Shown here: one piece after another, positions 55,201 through 64,000 of the stretch
Layout: every line of letters begins with the position of its first letter
How positions within the stretch are numbered: position 1 is the stretch's first letter
Assembly (NCBI GenBank): GCA_964017235.1
Contig: OZ024935.1
Coordinates: forward strand, 93,495,207-93,559,206
Direction of reading: 5' to 3'
Source of the DNA: Sabellastarte sp. h YS-2021
Lineage: Eukaryota > Annelida > Polychaeta > Sabellida > Sabellidae
DNA: 64,000 nt
Program-made: the position numbers and the translations under genes
The notes under the pieces: generated by a model
The model's database searches: none
Told to the model about the DNA's origin: nothing
The model's input: the letters and a program-made list of their open reading frames with translations, nothing else

Positions 55201-58200
55201 TATTCTACAAAGAGCATTCTGATTCGTTTGGAGTTTAGCGACATTATATTTATTTGCGCTATAGAGTAAAGAATTGCTGTAGTCAATTCGACTGCTAATC
55301 ATTGAATGTGCAAGCAGGGCTGCACTCCCCACACTGAGGAATTTCTGGATGTGCAAAGGGCAACGGTATAAAAATTCAAATTTATCTTACCCAGATAATG
55401 CATATGCATGGCTCCGAACACAAGGTAGACATCATGTTCCCAGTCCTGTGTACACAGATCACTACATTTGGCCTCCGCAAAGAACTCTGTCTGGCCTGGA
55501 GGAATTTCCAGATACATCTGACCTATATTTAGGACCTTGGCATCATTTCGGTTGGTGTTTGAAGTGAGATGAAACTTCAGGCCAGAACTATCGGTTTCAT
55601 TCTCCCGATGGAACGGGTTGTGATAATGGATCTACAAAAAGATGTTCAAAGTTTATTTATATTTTTAATTATATGGGGTTTAACGTCACTGTCAATACTG
55701 AATAGGTCATATCACAATGAGTAGTTTTATGGGCAGAGGAAACCAGTACATACAGTTGGTCAAGGTTCTGTTGTGTAAACTACCAGCCATTGGTAAAAAA
55801 ACTACCATCTTCCCCATATAGAGCATGGGGTTTGAACCACCAATCTCAGAGGTTGGAGGTGAGTGTGTTACCTACACAGCCATGTCCCCCCATTCAAAGT
55901 CTAAGTTTAGATTTTGCATCCCATTCAACAACCAGGGTCATTTTGGCCCAGGTCCTCGGCATTGTCACTTGTAGGACTCGAACCCACACATAGGTGACTG
56001 TCTGCGATTAAATACCAAAATGGCTAGACACTGGGCCAAAATTACCAGACAGAGTTGCCCAAAACTGAAGTTCCTCCAGGTCCTTTAGTTCGACTATACA
56101 GTCGACAAATCCGGGAACATTTTTCTACAACTATCACTAAATTTGCTCCAACTTTCAGGCTCTTCCTAAAAGTAAAAATCCAAAAGTAATCTGCTTTAGC
56201 AGCATCTTAAGACCCACTTCTACGACTCAAGATTCACTGATTTGTAGTGCATGCAAAAATTACTGACAAAGCAAAATTTATTTACAGAATTTACATGATT
56301 GGTGAAACTAAATTTAGAATCAAACAGTCCACCCAGATTTCGAACAACATCCCTTGGGGAGAGGCAGTTTCCCAAAATGTTCACAGGGAAGGAATCTTTG
56401 AGCCGTTTATACCTATCTGTAGAACCAAAGACTATAAACTCATTTTTTTCAGGATTTAATTTAAGCTTATTTTCAAACATCCATGTATGGATCTCACTCA
56501 AGCAGGCCTTTAACTGGTGAAATGAGTTGGCACAATTTCCAGGAGACAGGTGGATGAACAACTGGAAGTCGTCAGCATAAAAATGGTATTTGACATCCAT
56601 GGCCGGGATTCACAAAGATTCTTAAGTAAGAATTCTTACTTAAGTACAATATTCGTGGTTAAATAAAACCACAAATGTTGTACTTAAGTAAAAATTCTTA
56701 CTTAAGAATCTTTGTGAATCCGGTCCCATATGTTTTGCAATTACTTGATTTAGGGGAGAAGAGTAATGGAGAACAGCAGGGGACCAAGAACAGAGCCCTG
56801 AGGTATCCCGAAAGTTAATTTGAAACATTTGAAATCACTGAACTAATTTTGACAGATTGAAAATGATCCAGGCGATATGTTGTAAACCACCTAAGGACAG
56901 TTCAAGAGAAACCAAAGCTTGCTGACAGACAGGTGAGGAGTGTGTCATGGTCCATTGTGTCAAAGGCTGCCGACAGGTCAAAGAAGAACAGGGTCATACA
57001 CATACCCTTGGACAGGAACAAGTGTATCTCATTCTGAATGCACAACAGGGCAGTTTCTGTTGAGTGTTCAGCTTTGTAGGCAGACTGGAATGCGTTACCA
57101 AGATCATTTAAGACAATGTGAGACCTTATTTGAGCAGCAACTACACGCTCCACCAAGTTCGACAAGAAACTTAGCCCCAAGACAGGCTGATAATTCTTGA
57201 GTTCTTCCTTGGGCAATGAGGTCTTCATTGACCATTTGTCATAACAAGTGAGGTGGCTTATTTGTATAGTGGCTAACACACTTGCCTCACACTTCTGAGG
57301 TTTGGGGTTCAACCTTGGATGCCATGTGGGAAATTTGGTAGTTGCTTTTTGATGACCAGTGTTTCACAGAGCAGAATTTTGACCAATAGGTATATAATGG
57401 TTTCCTCTGCCCATAAAACTTTACATTGTGAAATAATCTATAAAATTTGTTGAAAGTAGCGTTAAACTCAAATAAATCAAAATCATTCCTGGAGTAAAAT
57501 GTAATTAGATTTTTGTTTTGGGACACTTTCCCCTTTAATTTTGATCCCCTTTTTCTGAGCACTGGGAAATAACGATCACTTGTAACATGAAGTTCCAATC
57601 ATGAAGTTCCGATAAATTTGCCAACTGTTGTCAGAAGAATTTTGAATGGATGTCATGTTGATATGTTTTTGTAACGTAGAGACTTCTGGTTCCCAGACCC
57701 TTTTTCTCTCTGTAATAAAGGTGAGATATCGGCCAACAATTAAGATAATTAGCAAAAGTAGTTACACTTGACAATAGTACAGAAAAATGTTATATAACAT
57801 ATTTTTACTTAACTCATCTCTTGCACATTTTGATATTATGTCACATTTTTATTGTACAGTGTTATCATATAAGTAAGTTTAACTTTAAATGTTATATAAT
57901 CATATAAATCAGTTTAAGTGTTTTAAATCTCCTATTATTGCTCTTAAATACATCTTTGCGTTTAAATCAACTATTAAACCAAATATTATTTATTTCTTAT
58001 GAGTCCCACATTATAATAGTAAAAATAATATGAACACATACAGAATTGATAACTAATTTAATTATTTACAAATTATCAAAAAGTGTCCTGATTCACGGAT
58101 TAGTAGGCTGGTGAACTGGCCACTTTAAAATTCTAATAATAGTATTTTTATGCACTTAATGTCCATCTATTGACAGACTCTACGGTTCATAATGCCACAA

Positions 58201-61200
58201 ATCAGAGATTGTAATCAGAAACATTGCAGGGGTTAGTGCCATAGAGAAAGGCCAAAACAAGACCAAAAAACTAGGGTGGGTAAGCTTTTGCAAAGATAAT
58301 AGATTGTCAACTTCTTCCTGAATGAAGAGAGAGAACTAGCCGAGTGCACATCATCAGGCAGATCATTCCAAATCCTTGGAGCATGGTATGTAAAGCTGTA
58401 GCCAAAATGTTTTTCTAGATTTACATATTGGTGCAAGGTGCTGGACTTGAAGCACCATGCCATACGATTGACTTCTACAAGTTCTTTACACCCTATGTCT
58501 GGGTTTAAGGAAAGTTTTGAGGGGCCACGGTGGCAGAGTGGTAACACTCTCACCTCCCACCTCTGAGGCCAGGGTTCGATTCTCGGCACGGCCTCAAGTT
58601 GGAAAGCTGGTAGTTGCTTGCCGTTGGTCATCAGTTTACAATACAGAACCCTGATGAACTGAATGTACTGGTTTCCGAGGTATTTTCGGATAACTACTAT
58701 GTAGAAACCTATAGCTGCCTTGAAAACAGAACGAAACTTGATGGGCAACCAATAAAATAAAACTTTTATAACAATCAGACTAGTTGAAGTTCACCATGGA
58801 CATTACAAGTCTTTTTTGCCAAATGGGACAGTCTGTACAGAGACTTTCTACTGGAGACACAGGAAGGTACGAAGGAACAGATGAACGAAATGGGGAAGGG
58901 AAATTCCCACACTGAGTGTGGTTATAAGCACAGGCCGCAGGTCAGTGCATTGATTTAAGAAGTCGATAAGAAAACATGAAATATAATGGTTCTGGGAAAT
59001 TCCCACACTGACTGTGGTTATATATGCCTTATGTGAATAAACGCTGTAGGCTACCACATTGATTTACTCCAAGGAGCACACTTTATTTGTAGAAATATTA
59101 ACGCTAGTTCACTGCAATAGTTAATTTACACTTCCAACTAAAAGTCCACGGTGCATGAAAAAAAACGTTTCTTTAAAATTTTGTATGTGTATGCCAGTGA
59201 ATAAGACAATCCCAAGAATGAAAACTAGACATCAATCAGAGCATCCCTACTGATATAAAACCTTTCAAAGTGCATATGGAATAACATCCAATCAATCAAT
59301 CAGTTGTTCAAGTGCTTAATCTCTGTATCTACAGATTCTAAGGCACACCATCCAATTTGTAAGGCATAAATCTTCAGGCATGATCCAAGTCGTACCTAGG
59401 GAGGCAATCCGGTGTTTGGTAGTTCGAAGCTAAGGTGGAAAAGATTTCTGAAATAGGTAGGTTTTCAGTTGACTTTTAAAACATGAGAGATCTGGAGCAC
59501 TGTTGATATGATATGGAAGATCATTCCATAGCTTTGGGGCATCATATGAGAAACTGTTGTTGAAGTGGACCCTTGATTTATGGATGGAAGCACAATAATG
59601 AGGAACCTGGAGGAACAAATGTTTGGGGTTAGAGCGTCTTGTATTAACGGCTCATTTGTACAAGGAGCGATATGGTGCAAAATACTTAGGCTGACCAATA
59701 GTGAGGTACTTGTACACAAGAACATCCCTGAAAACATGTGTGGAAACACAAGGAACACAAGTGTAGATTTGCTGTGGTTTTTGTTATTAATGTATTGGGA
59801 AGAATTGGATGAAATTGAATATGTAGCTGATTTAATTGCATTTGGAAGTTACTTTTTTTTGAAGTTTAACTTTAACTGAGTAAGGGTCATTTTGTTTGAA
59901 AAGTTTTTATAATTTGATATAATAATTAGCATTTATTGTTTAATATGAAAGCTCTCAATCAGATGTCATCTAAAACTATCAATGATAATGTTCAAGAGTG
60001 AGGAGATAACATTTTAAATATTAACCACAAATAACATAATTCTAAGAGCAGGTTGGGTTACAGTCATACATTTATTAATGTGTATCAATCATTGTTAGTA
60101 AAGTGTTACTTTTTTTCTTTTGGCTTGGGTTGTAAAAGTTTCAATGAAATTTTTGAGTATAGTCTTTAACTTGGTTAGTTCTTGCGTACAATGCCACCAA
60201 AGTACATTAAAATGTTTTTATAATCAACAAAATACACTACTCTTCTCTATGACAAACAAGAATTTCATATTTTAAAAGTATTAACATTCAGGTGAAAATT
60301 TACATGAACATTGCAGTCTGACCCCTACAGCTATTAAAAGTAGATATCATGAAAGACACACTGTTGTCAATAAAATGTCAGAATGTGGTTCAGATCTCAA
60401 GTGTATTAAACTCTACATCCTGGTACTGAACCAGTGTGATTAGTTCAGATCTCCAGTGTAATAAACTCTACATCCTGGTACTGAACCAGTGTGCTTAAAC
60501 ATTTGGTCATTTCAGTCTGCTTACTTTCAATATTGGCAGCAGTGTAGCCCAATATAAAAGAGCCTAATACACTGAGTCTTTTACAGTGTGTTTTGACCAG
60601 CTGGTTTTATAAATTGTCACTGTCAGTTCTTAATTGTCAACTAGATCAAGTAATGAATATTGATCTGTTCATAAGAACTAATACAATGTAATATTGACTA
60701 TTGAACCTTGGGGCTAGCTCTTTCTGTTCTGATAATACAGAGTTTGGATAATCAAGGGTGTCTTAAAATTTTATCACGTTTTGAGAAAATGTGGACAAGA
60801 ACTGGGTTAAAAACTCGCTTATCAGTTTTGTAGCAACTGATACACTGTCAGAAACTGCATTGTTACACTAAAAGCTACACTTATTCACAATTTTGAACAC
60901 AAGTTACAGTCAAATTGTAGTGTTAATTATTATAAAAGACCATTATATGCGTGTGACCCTTTCAAAGCCAGTTTATGAATAGGTTAATAGCCAAGTAAGT
61001 GTCCAATATTGAAAAATAATGGACTGTTTACGAGGTCCCGAAGGGAACGAGTCAACAGTTCATTATTTTCCAATACTGGACACTTACGAGGCTATTAACC
61101 TATTTAAATTACACCTCTTCCTTAATTTATAATTTTAAAGATGTTGTTTAACATCATTACTTTTCATTTTTGTATTCCTGGTGTGTATTTTTTTTAGTTT

Positions 61201-63858
61201 TATGATAATTTTAGTTGAAATAAATGTAAAAGGGTTTCTTTTAAAATGTGCTAAAAAGACTTCCATATATGGTCAAAATCACAAAGTGGCCAATAGTGAA
61301 AGATATTGGACACTTTTAACAAAAGAAAAACTCGCAGGTGTAATTTAAAAAACGCTAATTTCACTTCGTTTTACACTATTTTGTATTGTACACACAGAGA
61401 TGAGAGTGGGAAATCACCTAGTGTGATGTGGAACAGTTTCAGAGATGGGTTTGTTTTGTTTTCCAACTGTCAGATTTAACTGGCTTTTAATGTGCTTTCT
61501 AGTGGGAGTTTTGGCAGATGTGTTGCTACACACATAATTTGTACAATAATGCAAACAAAAAAGTTTCATGCACTGTGGTCTTTAAAACAATCATTCACCT
61601 ACTAAATTTTACTAAAAGTATAAATGTATAGATTTTAAAGCTCATCAGTTTTTAATATCCATGCTGACTAAATGAAAAGTAGCTAAAACAAGACCAATTG
61701 AAGAATGCATTCCTCCACAAAGGCATTTATAACTTTCTGAAAAGAAAAGGCTCAATAATAAGTAAATGGGAAAATCCATGGGCCGATTTCACAACAAGAC
61801 TTAGACTTAGCCAAGTTTTTGGCTAAGTCAGGCACTTAAATCTAAGAAGACTTTGGTCTTAGCTAGGTCTGGGACTTAAATGGATTTCACAAAGGGTGAC
61901 TTAGCTAAGTCCTAGCTTATCAAATAACCAGAGTGTTTTTTTTGTGTCATGTAACCTTTTATTTCTGTTCAAAATATAATATTGATGATATATATCCTCC
62001 ATTTAATGCATTTTATCAAAGGATAAGTGCTGTTTTGATATGGAAAACCTTGTTACCACATATAAACTTCCCAAAGACTACTTTAGTAAGGTGTTCTGTA
62101 TAATTATATTTTATTTACAGCCCTTTCAAATTTTGAAGTGAAGAAAAGTTTATGGCAGCCATATTTAAGTCCTCTTTACAAAATTTAAACCCACTACCTA
62201 CCAGACTTCAATTTCATGGACTTAACTGCTTTGTGAAATCCACTAAGTCTTAGATCACAGACTTAGCATTCTGTTGACAAAATTTAAGACCAAAGTCTCA
62301 AACCTAAGTCTAAATCTTGGCTTAAGTCCCTTTGTGAAATCAGCCCCGGGTCTTTATATTTTTCCAATATTCAGATGGTGATCCAGATCATTTTCAAAAT
62401 TTAAAGGGATCTAAGTTGGATCAAGATCCATCTTCATCCATTTTTTTTCAAGGAGATATGACCAGCAGTATTTGCATGAACCAGCTAACAAACAAAGAGA
62501 GAAATAAACAGTCATGAATTTAACACATGTTTAATGGAGGAAATCATTAATCAAGTGAAAACTTAGATAAACAGTATTCTGCATCATAAACACTAACACT
62601 TACCCTAAGAGAGGCTACTTTGGCTCCGTATTTTCCAACGCGGATGCCAACATTGTCATTCATACACAAGCCATTGATTCCCACTGCCCAGGCTGCCAGC
62701 ATACCCCCTCCACAGCCACCCATCTGATCACAGAGCTGGGGTGGCTGACCCACCTTATCAACTTTAATGACAGGGAAAAAAGAGAAAAAAAACAGTTATT
62801 TACCCTTTCAGGTTTTCCGATAAAATTATTGTTATATCTTCTGATTTTAAGCTTATGTGATTAAACCAGGACCTGTAGTAAAGATTTCATAAAAAAGTTA
62901 AGATCATGTTAAATCTTGCTCATAAACTCGCTAAAGCTCGCAACACTGGGTGTGATCGTGCATGAGCCACAATTTATTGGAAATGTCTTTGCTAGATATT
63001 ACAAAGATAATGAACACCATTTCTTTACCAAAATTAAATTGGAAATGTGACACATTTAACCTACATTTTAGGTTATTTATCAGTTCAATCAAATGTATTA
63101 TAATTATAAAAGGGTAAAAATTATTTTTGGCTAGCTTTGGTGTTACAGGCCAGAGTAACCCTGACCCTAAATTTACCTCGGTTAAACTAGGTTTGTCCCA
63201 AATTAACCCCAGGCCCCCTGTGCCCTAAACCGTACCTCAGATTATTCTGGGAAAGGGCTAATACACCTGTTTATCTAGTATTCATTTTACGATAAATAGA
63301 TTGAGAGTCACCTTCTGAGTATGGGCATTCATACATATCTATATGGTGAACCAAAGCTTCATTGATGACGATGGGTTCCATAGCAAAGGCTTGCAGGTCA
63401 CGTGTTTCATCAAACTTCACCTACGGTGCACAGAAGAGTCATTTGAAGATACTATAAGGACACAGTGATTTTTATTTTGACATATAGTAAGCTTGCCGTC
63501 ACTAGAAGATCTCTTGAACACAACTTTTTTATGTGGTGATCAGCTTAAAACCTTCTCTTCCACTTGTAGGAGTGGGAACCGACACAGAGGTGACAGCCTG
63601 TTATTAGACGCCACACAAGATGACCACACGGCTACTGAGAATCTGTTGTGCCAAGTAAAGTATGTTCCATGTAAAGTCACCAAAGATGCTGAATTTAATG
63701 TTTATGTTATTTGGTGCAAAGTGTATGTGTATGCTAACTAACAAGCCCAGGAGCAAGCTTTATAATGAAAGGTTTTGAACTTACATAAGTGCAATAGTAT
63801 GTAGTCTCCTCAGCTGGAATGACAACTTCACTGAATCTAAGGTCTAGTTCTTCTGTGT
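45960..63858 (-). CDS. DBH/MOXD1-like copper monooxygenase gene, 3' part
   Basis: Seven visible exons: 63785-63858, 63312-63420, 62604-62761, 55391-55631, 51794-51971, 50710-50839 and 45960-46246, all with GT..AG borders. They encode a copper type II ascorbate-dependent monooxygenase. The CuH-site pair is in ALVHHIDMYECP, the CuM HxH is in GAMHMHYL, and the CuM methionine region is in ATDEMCHAYFVYYP. Family members hydroxylate dopamine, tyramine or peptides; MOXD1 is an orphan relative. The C terminus is hydrophobic, as in membrane-tethered MOXD1. Phases agree across every junction except 55391 to 51971, where one exon is missing. The N-terminal DOMON part would lie beyond 64000. MOXD1-like is preferred to DBH because of the tail. 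Confidence 0.85.
46780..47720 (-). mobile_element. CR1-like LINE fragment, RT N-terminal part
   Basis: The minus strand reads, with frame breaks, LSHFDEVSESKILKIIKYFP, then KKIMKAIVTPLIKK, and later FGVPQGIVRGPLLFSLYTT. These are the pre-RT, motif and VPQG blocks of CR1-type reverse transcriptase. It is broken by stops. It lies in the last intron of the monooxygenase gene, in the same orientation. Confidence 0.7.
48063..48205 (+). mobile_element. tRNA-headed SINE (family C)
   Basis: GGCCCATGGTGGCCTGGTGA at the head, GTGGGTTCAACTCCCACAAG as B box, and ACTGGATGTAAAACTC at the tail. The gene copy at 53.03 kb is similar. Confidence 0.6.
48340..49567 (+). mobile_element. CR1-like LINE 3' part with (TAGAA)n tail
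   Basis: KYHFYADDKQLYI (RT catalytic box) is near 48430, followed by VKNLAVVFDSNLSL, NALVSSRLGYCNS and C-terminal YLSKLILP-type blocks, with several stops. The 3' UTR has CTTAGAGTCTGCC and CAGAGATTAAGCGCTATAGA, then AGAATAGAATAGAAT. 5'-truncated and dead. Confidence 0.75.
49740..50675 (+). mobile_element. second CR1-like LINE 3' fragment
   Basis: MLKLNPDKMEFIIFGSHAQL and later diverged copies of the same C-terminal and 3' UTR blocks as the previous LINE, ending in AATACAATACAATACAAT. It stops about 35 bp from the exon at 50710. Confidence 0.7.
50710..50839 (-). CDS. monooxygenase exon: C-terminal region
   Basis: 130 nt. It encodes LETCNYKDRSKETFWDKVCD then RVYNGYMEDALTAACDVD. The region is outside the catalytic core and not strongly conserved. 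The phase (0 in, 1 out) matches both neighbours. The 3' end of a LINE insertion lies only about 35 bp downstream in the intron. Confidence 0.8.
51238..51347 (-). mobile_element. SINE (family C) fragment
   Basis: In inverse orientation, CTACAGCATTGTCACTTGTG, GGAGATGAACCCC and CAAAGTTGCTAACCCACTAG match the head half of family C. The tail is not recognised. Confidence 0.5.
51794..51971 (-). CDS. monooxygenase exon: CuM methionine region
   Basis: 178 nt. It needs two bases from an unseen upstream exon, then encodes FPQPIHVKPGDTIKHYCRFH, ITWRGQAATDEMCHAYF and YYPAQNLSSC. The Met in DEMC is the CuM ligand of the family and the cysteines form conserved disulfides. The acceptor follows a clear pyrimidine tract. 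Confidence 0.9.
52855..53010 (+). mobile_element. CR1-like LINE C-terminal fragment
   Basis: It begins at ACACGGCCAACCAGCATATT and reads LSKTLHLYTSSRNI then STNHTQHFF. This parallels the PAYLSKLILP and HKSHKYFSNS block of the LINE at 49.0-49.1 kb. Confidence 0.5.
53028..53135 (+). mobile_element. SINE (family C) copy
   Basis: GGGGTTAGCAAGTTTGGC, ATCTAATCACAGGCTGTCGA, GTGTGGGTTTGAGTCCTG (B box) and ACGGGACGTAAAACCCCAAC. Confidence 0.6.
53558..53967. mobile_element. ~410-bp MITE with TTATAAAACTCGGAGCT ends
   Basis: CGTTATAAAACTCGGAGCT at about 53565 is inverted as AGCTCCGAGTTTTATAAGG ending near 53967. CAAATGCA lies just outside each end, suggesting a hAT-like duplication of about 8 bp with small edge changes. 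Inside, a ~56-bp block (ATGATCCAGCAACATTTTAT to CTGTCTTCTCCCAATA) is repeated directly at about 53694 and 53838. Non-coding. Confidence 0.65.
54387..54803 (-). other. 138-codon open frame of unknown nature
   Basis: An uninterrupted frame within an intron of the monooxygenase gene. It shows no recognisable domain, no Kozak-like or splice context I trust, and a short (AATAG)n stretch at its 5' side. It may be part of an unrecognised retroelement. Listed only because it is long for this AT content. Confidence 0.25.
54880..55372 (-). mobile_element. CR1-like LINE fragment, post-RT region
   Basis: The minus strand reads LHIQKFLSVGSAALLAHSMI then SSRIDYSNSLLYSANKYNVA and KLQTNQNALCRIVF, with later stops. 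This is the conserved region after the RT domain. It begins only about 20 bp downstream of the splice donor at 55390. Confidence 0.65.
55391..55631 (-). CDS. monooxygenase exon: third CuH His and CuM HxH
   Basis: 241 nt. It opens with IHYHNPF, where the family places the third CuH histidine, then DSSGLKFHL, EIPPGQTEFFAEAKCSDLC and VYLVFGAMHMHYL. The HMH pair corresponds to the CuM HxH ligands. It ends with one extra base (first of a Gly codon) before GTAAGA. Confidence 0.9.
55653..55892 (-). mobile_element. tRNA-headed SINE (family 2)
   Basis: Inverse orientation, from ATATGGGGTTTAACGTCAC to TACACAGCCATGTCCCCC. TTCAAAGT flanks it on both sides (55645-55652 and 55893-55900). It begins about 20 bp upstream of the exon at 55631, within the polypyrimidine side of that intron. 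Confidence 0.75.
55903..56040 (-). mobile_element. tRNA-headed SINE (family C)
   Basis: CATCCCATTCAACAACCAGG (tail side), GGCATTGTCACTTGTAGGAC, TCGAACCCACAC (B box, inverse) and AATGGCTAGACACTGGGCC (head). Confidence 0.6.
56200..57245 (-). mobile_element. CR1-like LINE RT fragment interrupted by a MITE
   Basis: The minus strand reads ELKNYQPVLGLSFLSNLVER, NAFQSAYKAEHSTETALL and FFFDLSAAFDTMDHDTLL, then (after a shift) a diverged GSVLGPLL-type block. A MITE interrupts at 56601-56725. The RT then resumes with KYHFYADDFQLFIHLSPG, NKLKLNPEKNEFIVFGS and NLGGLFDSKFSFTNHVNS. RT motifs including YADD are clear, but stops and shifts make it non-functional. 5' and 3' ends are missing. Confidence 0.85.
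56601..56725. mobile_element. complete 125-bp fold-back MITE inside the LINE
   Basis: Ends GGCCGGGATTCACAAAG and CTTTGTGAATCCGGTC are inverse. Inside them each arm has TTAAGTAAGAATTCTTACTT or a one-base variant, then AAGTACAA. A short loop holds GTGGTTAAATAAAACCAC. The duplicated target is CCAT (56597-56600 and 56726-56729), cleanly splitting the LINE reading frame. Partial relatives lie at 2.0-2.7 kb. Confidence 0.85.
57250..57482 (+). mobile_element. SINE (family 2 relative), diverged
   Basis: TAGTGGCTAACACACTTGCC and GGGTTCAACCTTGG stand for the A- and B-box parts. GGTTTCCTCTGCCC and GTTGAAAGTAGCGTTAAAC are the conserved 3' half. It is more diverged than other copies. Confidence 0.65.
57490..58225. 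other. intronic stretch without a recognised feature
   Basis: AT-rich sequence in the large intron between the exons at 62604 and 55631. Nothing supported. Confidence 0.35.
58235..58515 (-). mobile_element. CR1-like LINE C-terminal fragment
   Basis: The minus strand reads HFGYSFTYHAPRIWNDLPDD and VHSASSLSSFRKKLTIYYL, the family's conserved C-terminal box. It is joined upstream to a SINE. Confidence 0.75.
58521..58679 (+). mobile_element. tRNA-headed SINE (family 2), 3'-truncated
   Basis: GGGGCCACGGTGGCAGAGTG, AGGGTTCGATTCTCGGC (B box), TGGTAGTTGCTTGCCGTTGG and TGTACTGGTTTCC, then the copy stops. The tail is missing. Confidence 0.8.
59300..59720 (-). mobile_element. CR1-like LINE C-terminus and 3' end
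   Basis: The minus strand reads FNNSFSYDAPKLWNDLPYHI and LSCFKSQLKTYLFQKSFPP. Downstream the 3' UTR has CCTTAGAATCTG and CAGAGATTAAGCACTTG, matching the 3' end of the plus-strand LINE at 49.5 kb. Confidence 0.75.
59900..60380. other. intronic stretch without a recognised feature
   Basis: AT-rich. Nothing supported. Confidence 0.3.
60388..60497. repeat. two-copy tandem duplication, 55-bp unit
   Basis: GTTCAGATCTCAAGTGTATT through ACCAGTGTGATTA is repeated directly with a few changes. Intronic. Confidence 0.9.
60979..61103. mobile_element. fold-back MITE-like palindrome
   Basis: ATAGGTTAATAGCCAAGTAA, GTGTCCAATATTG and AATAATGGACTGTT on the left pair with AACAGTTCATTATTTTCC, CAATACTGGACACTTAC and GAGGCTATTAACCTAT on the right. 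The loop contains GAGGTCCCGAAGGGAAC. Diverged pieces of the same arm (ATATTGGACACTT) recur near 61303, so the element may extend to about 61350. Confidence 0.65.
61110..61770. other. intronic stretch without a recognised gene
   Basis: Holds only arm-like pieces of the palindrome at 60979-61103 near 61290-61345. Nothing else supported. Confidence 0.35.
61779..62347. mobile_element. ~570-bp MITE with GGGCCGATTTCACAA ends
   Basis: The left end GGGCCGATTTCACAACAAG is inverse to the right end CTTTGTGAAATCAGCCCC. Repeated AGACTTAG and TTAGCTAAGTC boxes lie inside both arms. An inner pair of near ends (GGATTTCACAAAGGGTGACT and AACTGCTTTGTGAAATCC) suggests a nested or duplicated end. No coding capacity. 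Confidence 0.7.
62604..62761 (-). CDS. monooxygenase exon: end of the N-terminal copper domain
   Basis: 158 nt. It encodes VGQPPQLCDQMGGCGGGMLA and AWAVGINGLCMNDNVGIRVG. The MLAAWAVG word is the family's conserved strand with the linking disulfide. The Cys- and Gly-rich CDQMGGCGGG part is unusual in its density of glycines. It ends in phase 0 before GTAAGT. Confidence 0.85.
63312..63420 (-). CDS. monooxygenase exon: CuH His-His motif
   Basis: 109 nt. It encodes AFAMEPIVINEALVHHIDMY followed by ECPYSE. The adjacent histidines correspond to two of the three CuH ligands of DBH/PHM. It ends with one extra base, completed by the next exon to give Val. Confidence 0.88.
63785..63858 (-). CDS. monooxygenase exon: start of the N-terminal copper domain
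   Basis: 74 nt after TTTTTTAG and before GTAAGT. It encodes a segment containing LRFSEVVIPAEETTYYCTY, the conserved beta-strand with Cys that opens the first copper domain in DBH and PHM relatives. It ends in phase 0. Confidence 0.85.
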
Positions 63859-64000
63859 CTAAAAAATCAAAATAAATCAGTAAACAAACAAACAAAAAAA
63901 AATGAATAGTGCACCTAATCAAAACTTGTCACAGGTTAAAATACATAATCCGCATTTGTGCTTATTCTGTATATGAATACATTTATCTTATTTGATCAAA

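Overview
This is an animal nuclear window, most likely from a mollusc (bivalve or gastropod) or a close lophotrochozoan. The reasons are AT-rich, repeat-dense sequence, spliced host exons with GT..AG borders, tRNA-headed and 5S-headed SINEs, CR1-like LINE fragments, a DIRS retrotransposon and many fold-back MITEs. No species marker is visible, so the taxon is an inference.

0-23 kb has no confident host gene. It is dominated by a family of about 170-bp core elements that share a 5' hairpin and a 3' box. The family forms an old array (3.9-5.4 kb) and a young near-identical array with a ~485-bp period (11.2-15.9 kb), plus single copies at 2.7, 19.3, 22.1 and 37.1 kb. A duplicated block carries two SINEs at the same sites in both copies. 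Only one copy has an extra 4,278-bp non-coding insertion (5540-9817), so its ends can be read against the empty paralogue.

23.5-30.0 kb is a structurally complete DIRS-type tyrosine-recombinase retrotransposon on the minus strand. It has inverted terminal repeats, an internal complementary region matching both outer ends, and open Gag, RT/RNase H and tyrosine recombinase frames. 30.5-35.1 kb is a DNA transposon bounded by TTAA duplications and short inverted repeats, of Kolobok type. It carries two convergent genes: an intact THAP-domain DDE transposase and a gene resembling the P2X7 receptor C-terminal ballast domain, which has an apparent one-base frameshift.

35-45 kb is mostly non-coding, with MITEs, SINEs and a tandem set of 5S rRNA-derived repeats. 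46-64 kb holds one host gene on the minus strand: the 3' part of a DBH/MOXD1-like copper type II ascorbate-dependent monooxygenase. Seven exons are visible, its 5' end lies beyond the window, and one small exon is not found. Its introns are full of LINE, SINE and MITE insertions.
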